Program-made: the position numbers and the translations under genes | Assembly (NCBI GenBank): GCA_025738555.1 | Contig: JAOVFP010000005.1 | Span: 3,968,001 to 4,032,000, forward strand | DNA from: Cyathus striatus | Taxonomy: Eukaryota > Basidiomycota > Agaricomycetes > Agaricales > Nidulariaceae | Direction of reading: 5' to 3' | DNA length: 64,000 nt | In this document: piece by piece, positions 60,347-64,000 of the stretch | How the letters are laid out: every line of letters starts with the position of its first letter | How positions within the stretch are numbered: position 1 is the stretch's first letter | The notes under the pieces: generated by a model | Told to the model about the DNA's origin: nothing | Seen by the model: the letters and a program-made list of their open reading frames with translations, nothing else | Database searches by the model: none

Positions 60347-62342
60347 TCAAGCTAGGCGACCACTGCACAAGTCAGCCACGACTTCTCCAGCTCTAACACC
60401 CAAAACACTCAGAAGTGTGTCACTAAGGCCGTGAGTAGCTTCCTCCACTCCCTGCAGGTACACCCGGGGCTCAAACATCTTGTCATTGCCGTCAGTCACA
60501 GGAAGGAGGCGATACCTTCGTGAGATTCGCAATTTCTTGGGCGACGGACGTTCTAACTGGGTGGAGTCAAACATGGACGGTTCAGGTGATGTCGGTGGTG
60601 TGCTTTCCGCGCTGCTGCTTATGGGCGTCACATTTCCAGAGTTGTCTTTCCGATCGAACGCGGGCGCGTGCAAAACTGGTGTAGTCGTTTCTTCGGTGCA
60701 AGGCGTAAGATGGACTTCGGAAGAGGCAGCTGTAAGACCGAAGTGCTTTCCGATTCCTGTGCTCTTGAGAAAATCAACCCAAAGAGTGCGCTGATAACCC
60801 GTTGCATAGATGATAGCATCGTATTGGCGGTCGCTCACTTCGCGGGTAATTGAATGTTGCGACGTGACCAAGAAGGATTCCTGTTCTTGCGGCTTCGACG
60901 ATTCAGTTGAAAGAAGATCGGTTGTGGGTTCAGGAGAAGTACGAGTGAATTCAACGGATGCAATCGAGGTGTACGGAAGAATGTTGATAATGGGGTCTAG
61001 GACTTCGGGATTTGCTCCAGTACGCTCGGAAATGGCCACATCGAGTTTCTGGTCATAAATAACCTCGTATAGCTGAAGGAGTTGGCGGTCAAAATGGGAC
61101 CTGACTATTCATGTATGCCGAAACTTACCACTTCGATTGTCCGAGGATTAACAACACCGTAATTAGTTGCCTTGTACTCGGATAGCGTTGACTCGCGAAC
61201 GCGCTTTGAAGGCATGTTAAACCATTTGTCCGTTGCTGAAATTATCTGTCAGTACGAAGTTGTGTTCAAGATTGCCGAAACAGACTCACTGGCGGGATCA
61301 AAGATTTCATTGGCGAACGGAGAGTCGTCGCTCGGTCTCAAGGAACCTTTTCGAATAATCATATCAATTTCATGTCTACCACCATGAGCAGCAATGACGC
61401 CTAAACGCTGACGGAGATCTAGGGTGACTTCTGCCGCTGACTGTCCAGAGCCAATGACGGCCACTCGCAGAGGTCGTGTCTGCCTAGCAAGTCCGTCGAG
61501 AATGGAACCAACCGAGAGGCAATATGAGGAACTATGAACGACCTTCGGATGTTCCACATAAGGAAGTATGACGGTTGGGATTTTTGGGGAGCCTCCCGGC
61601 GAGATGATGAGATCGCCTGTATGAAAAGTCAATATGTCGGTTTTCAATAGAAGTTAAGAGTAACTTACGGGTACGGAACGTTTCCTCCTCTCCAGTTGCA
61701 AGATTTCTGACGTGGACTTGAATGGTGTTGTCCTTACCGTCGTTAAGGCCGACAACTTGGTGGCTGAACTTGACATTGACGCCGTTATCTTGAACACGCT
61801 GGGCGGCCCAAGTGAGATAGTCGGCATATTCTTTCCTGGTAGGGATGGTGGAGCCTCGATTGATGAAGGTAATAAGGCGGTTTTGGCTATGGAGATAAGA
61901 GAGGAACGTATAGGGCGATTGGGGACTTCTCAATGTGGCGAGGTCCTTCATGAAACTACAGACAGCACGTGAACAAGATGTAAAAATAGCGAGGATTGAG
62001 CAAAAGGAGGCAAGAGGAAGAATGTGCTTAGCGGGAGAAAGAAGAGCAGAAAATACCTAATTTGCATGCGTGCATCTGGAAGGAGCATACCAGGGTGCCA
62101 GCGGAACCTATCATGTTTTTCAAGAAAGAGGACATTCTTAACAGGGAATTCAGAGCTCTGGAGGAGGGCACCGAGGATAAGCAAAAAAGTACAGAAGGAA
62201 GGACAAGCGGAACTGTTGAAGCTTAGCGTACATTGAGAGCAGACCATGCCTCCGTCAACGCAGCACCAATGGCAATGTTGGCGGGGCCGAAGCCGAGACC
62301 GATGAGGTCGAAGACAGTGTTGTTTGTTGAGGGAACACACAT
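60347..62342 (-). CDS. sidA: L-ornithine N5-monooxygenase, siderophore biosynthesis
   Basis: Start ATG at 62342 (MCVPSTNNTVFDLIGLGFGP). The FAD-binding GLGFGPANIAIG sits at the N terminus, then FLEKHDRFRWHPGMLLPDARMQI, FLSYLHSQNRLITFINRG, and RREYADYL-type sequence. The second Rossmann motif for NADPH is RVAVIGSGQSAAEV. Near the C terminus are IIYATGYQRTLWVDFL and the conserved ATHGLSDTLLSVLGVRAGE. The enzyme hydroxylates L-ornithine at N5, the committed first step in hydroxamate siderophores such as ferrichrome. Five introns can be inferred. The gene is divergent from the NRPS below; together they form the core of a siderophore cluster. Motifs at 62754, 62777 and 62846 suggest iron repression by a GATA factor. 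Confidence 0.92.
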
Positions 62343-62753
62343 TTTGGATAGAAGCAGATGGAATGGTGGTAGAGGCAGCAGATGGAAAAAGAGGAGGCAA
62401 GAGAAGTGGAGAAATATGACGAGCGTGGAATTAACTTATAGGGCTTGAAGGTTGGGGAAGAAAAGAGCGTGAAAAGAGGAAGACAGTCGAGACAAGGCGA
62501 GAAAGAAAGGAGGGTGGAGTCTGGCCACATGGAGAGAGCGACAGGCAAATTTTTACGCGGTTACTGGTCATCCAGAATGTAGTAACAAGCCGGGAGTGCA
62601 TGGCCCAACGTACTGGACGGGCGACCATAGACGAGTGCGGCGTTGCGTTTGCAGTTGCAATTCACATCTCGCACATCCTAAAAAGGAAGGTCAATGGATA
62701 TAAATGGCAGGCGACGCGCGACTGATCGTTGATGCTTACCGGAACAACATCTA

Positions 62754-62762
62754 ATCAGATAA
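62754..62762 (+). promoter_or_regulatory. Iron GATA-factor site ATCAGATAA, copy 1
   Basis: Exact match to ATCWGATAA, the extended motif of Urbs1/SreA-type iron repressors, 412 bases upstream of the sidA start. Confidence 0.6.
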
Positions 62763-62776
62763 ACGAATAAGTTTTA

Positions 62777-62785
62777 TTATCTGAT
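62777..62785 (-). promoter_or_regulatory. Iron GATA-factor site ATCAGATAA, copy 2
   Basis: TTATCTGAT on the plus strand, the exact reverse complement of the motif; 14 bases separate it from copy 1. Confidence 0.6.
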
Positions 62786-62845
62786 ATTGTTTCTGATGCC
62801 CCTCGCCAAGACAGCCCCCTCCAATCACGGCCAATCTCGTGTTAT

Positions 62846-62854
62846 ATCAGATAA
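62846..62854 (+). promoter_or_regulatory. Iron GATA-factor site ATCAGATAA, copy 3
   Basis: Third exact match, 268 bases before the NRPS start. A one-mismatch copy, TTATCCGAT, follows at 63036-63044. Confidence 0.6.
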
Positions 62855-63121
62855 GATTACATGTGCATTCTCGTCCGCTTGTCTACTCTGCCAAGGGAGT
62901 AACTGGGAGTAACCGCCACGGCGCCATTCATCCCCGCACGTCATCTTGCCTTCACCCCCTCTAATCTACACTTGTCTTCCTTCGGCTCTACCTATCCGAT
63001 CTCTCCCCGAGCCACCCAGCGCCGTGTTATTCATCTTATCCGATAGTACCATGCACGACTCATTCGTCTTCCATCCTCCCATCCTTCTGTATCCCTGCTT
63101 CCATTCACCCACATTTCACTC

Positions 63122-64000
63122 ATGGCCCCACCAGTTTCAGATGATTCCCTCAGTGCCTCCAAGCAGCTGCTACATGGCTACAGTTACCTCCAACTTCCCG
63201 ACCTGTCCGCTGACCGCCTAGCCCGTCATCGTGCGCACTCTGAAAACATCAAAATTTCGCTTCCCGCACACCAGCACTCGTATCTTATTGCCGCTATTTC
63301 TCGTGTTTTGGCCACATATTGTGCCGCATCAGATATTTTGCTCGCAGTCAACGGTCCCGCCAAGTTCCTCCGCGTTAGTTGGCACGAGAATAGCACCTGG
63401 GACGACGTTGTTGCAGCTATAGATCAGAACATTCGAGTTAATGCAGCAGCCTCCATAACGCTAAACTCTATTCGACGCGTCCTTGAACTTGCAGATATCC
63501 AGACTCCTTGCGTTGCACTTTGTCATTTCACGGATACGATACCTTCGTTCCAATCGTCTGAAGAATATCCCATAACTTTTCACTTCGACGAAAAGGGATC
63601 CACCCTATCCCTTACTTCGAATGATAAATTGCTTCATCCTTTGGTATCTGCCCAGGTACTCTTGCAGATTTCTGCGTTAGTCGAACATGCTGCTACCAAT
63701 GGTTCAACACCTATATCCGCTACGCCCTCGCTGCCCGATCAGCTCATGTCGGTCTATCAGCGTGTTTCCAGCAATGAAAGTCTGCGTGATCATTACCCTC
63801 ACGTGCCCATAATGCGCCTCGCAACAGACTATTTAGCTCAGCAAGCCCAGAGTAATCCACATAACATTGCCGTTCGCTGGTATCCAGACCTCTCGGCAGA
63901 GAGCGACAACTTTGCCTTTGAATCCATGACGTATTCTCATCTCAACAACAGAGCAAACCAGATGGCGCGCTGGCTTCTACGACGAGGGCTTGTAGCGGAA
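63122..64000 (+). CDS. Siderophore-type non-ribosomal peptide synthetase (5' part, runs off window)
   Basis: Start ATG at 63122 (MAPPVSDDSLSASKQLL). The frame stays open, without intron, for 293 codons to the window end. Residues 1-230 (HQHSYLIAAISRVLATYC, WDDVVAAIDQNIRVNAA, YPITFHFDEKGSTLSL) resemble the C-terminal half of a condensation domain, as found in front of the first adenylation domain of fungal ferrichrome synthetases. The adenylation domain begins about residue 235: ATDYLAQQAQSNPHNIAVRW then MTYSHLNNRANQMARWLL. Because it is divergent from the ornithine monooxygenase, the product is likely a hydroxamate siderophore synthetase of the ferrichrome type; the number of modules and the product cannot be read here. 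Confidence 0.85.
   Translation, partial: MAPPVSDDSLSASKQLLHGYSYLQLPDLSADRLARHRAHSENIKISLPAHQHSYLIAAISRVLATYCAASDILLAVNGPAKFLRVSWHENSTWDDVVAAIDQNIRVNAAASITLNSIRRVLELADIQTPCVALCHFTDTIPSFQSSEEYPITFHFDEKGSTLSLTSNDKLLHPLVSAQVLLQISALVEHAATNGSTPISATPSLPDQLMSVYQRVSSNESLRDHYPHVPIMRLATDYLAQQAQSNPHNIAVRWYPDLSAESDNFAFESMTYSHLNNRANQMARWLLRRGLVAE

Overview
The window comes from a filamentous basidiomycete, most likely a mushroom-forming agaricomycete. It is densely packed with many-exon genes whose introns are short (about 45-75 bases, GT...AG with CTGAC/CTAAC-like branch sites), on both strands, with gaps of only 20-1,100 bases. The protein families (RAD54, Crb2/RAD9-type BRCT protein, MED16, ATG2, NatB subunit, fungal siderophore enzymes, fused mitochondrial transhydrogenase) fit a fungal nuclear chromosome. 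I found no tRNA, rRNA, CRISPR array or virus-like gene. Gene models below were assembled by eye from exons, so outer limits are firmer than every internal splice site.

Layout. 1-2.4 kb: 3' truncated Pol I core-factor-like gene (RRN6/TAF1C type, minus), divergent from mitochondrial ribosomal protein uL3m (2.5-3.7 kb). 4.4-6.5 kb: two different non-autonomous inverted-repeat transposons, both with clear target-site duplications. 6.8-11.3 kb: a leucine-rich hypothetical gene, a LisH-CTLH-CRA protein and a PQ-loop transporter. 11.65-12.9 kb: LIN1/CD2BP2 (U5 snRNP GYF protein). 13.1-23.7 kb: three minus-strand genes for genome maintenance and chromatin, RAD54, a chromodomain protein and a Crb2/53BP1-type Tudor-BRCT checkpoint mediator. 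24-27 kb: a single-pass membrane protein and a nucleotide-sugar transporter. 27.4-31.7 kb: NAD(P) transhydrogenase. 32.3-34 kb: an RtcB-family RNA ligase with the signature of the bacterial release-factor-H-coupled (RtcB2) branch. 34.4-35.6 kb: DHDPS-superfamily aldolase. 36.7-37.9 kb: PUS4/TruB.

38.8-40.5 kb: a damaged acyltransferase. 40.6-43.9 kb: MED16, divergent from proteasome chaperone PAC3 (44-44.5 kb). 44.5-44.8 kb: small NCE101-like gene sharing a promoter with the NatB auxiliary subunit NAA25 (45-48.7 kb). 49.3-50.7 kb: RPA32. 50.8-51.9 kb: GDSL/CE16 esterase. 52.3-59 kb: ATG2. 59.1-59.9 kb: RLP24. 60.3-64 kb: a siderophore pair, L-ornithine N5-monooxygenase (SidA) and a divergent NRPS running off the end, with three exact copies of the iron-GATA-factor motif ATCAGATAA between them.

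Main points for a second look: the fungal RtcB2-like ligase; the iron-GATA promoter; the two MULE-like elements; a 12-base motif containing a MluI box shared by the RAD54 and Crb2-like promoters; and at least six single-base frame breaks inside well conserved genes, which point to assembly indels or recent gene decay and should be resolved before any protein here is used.
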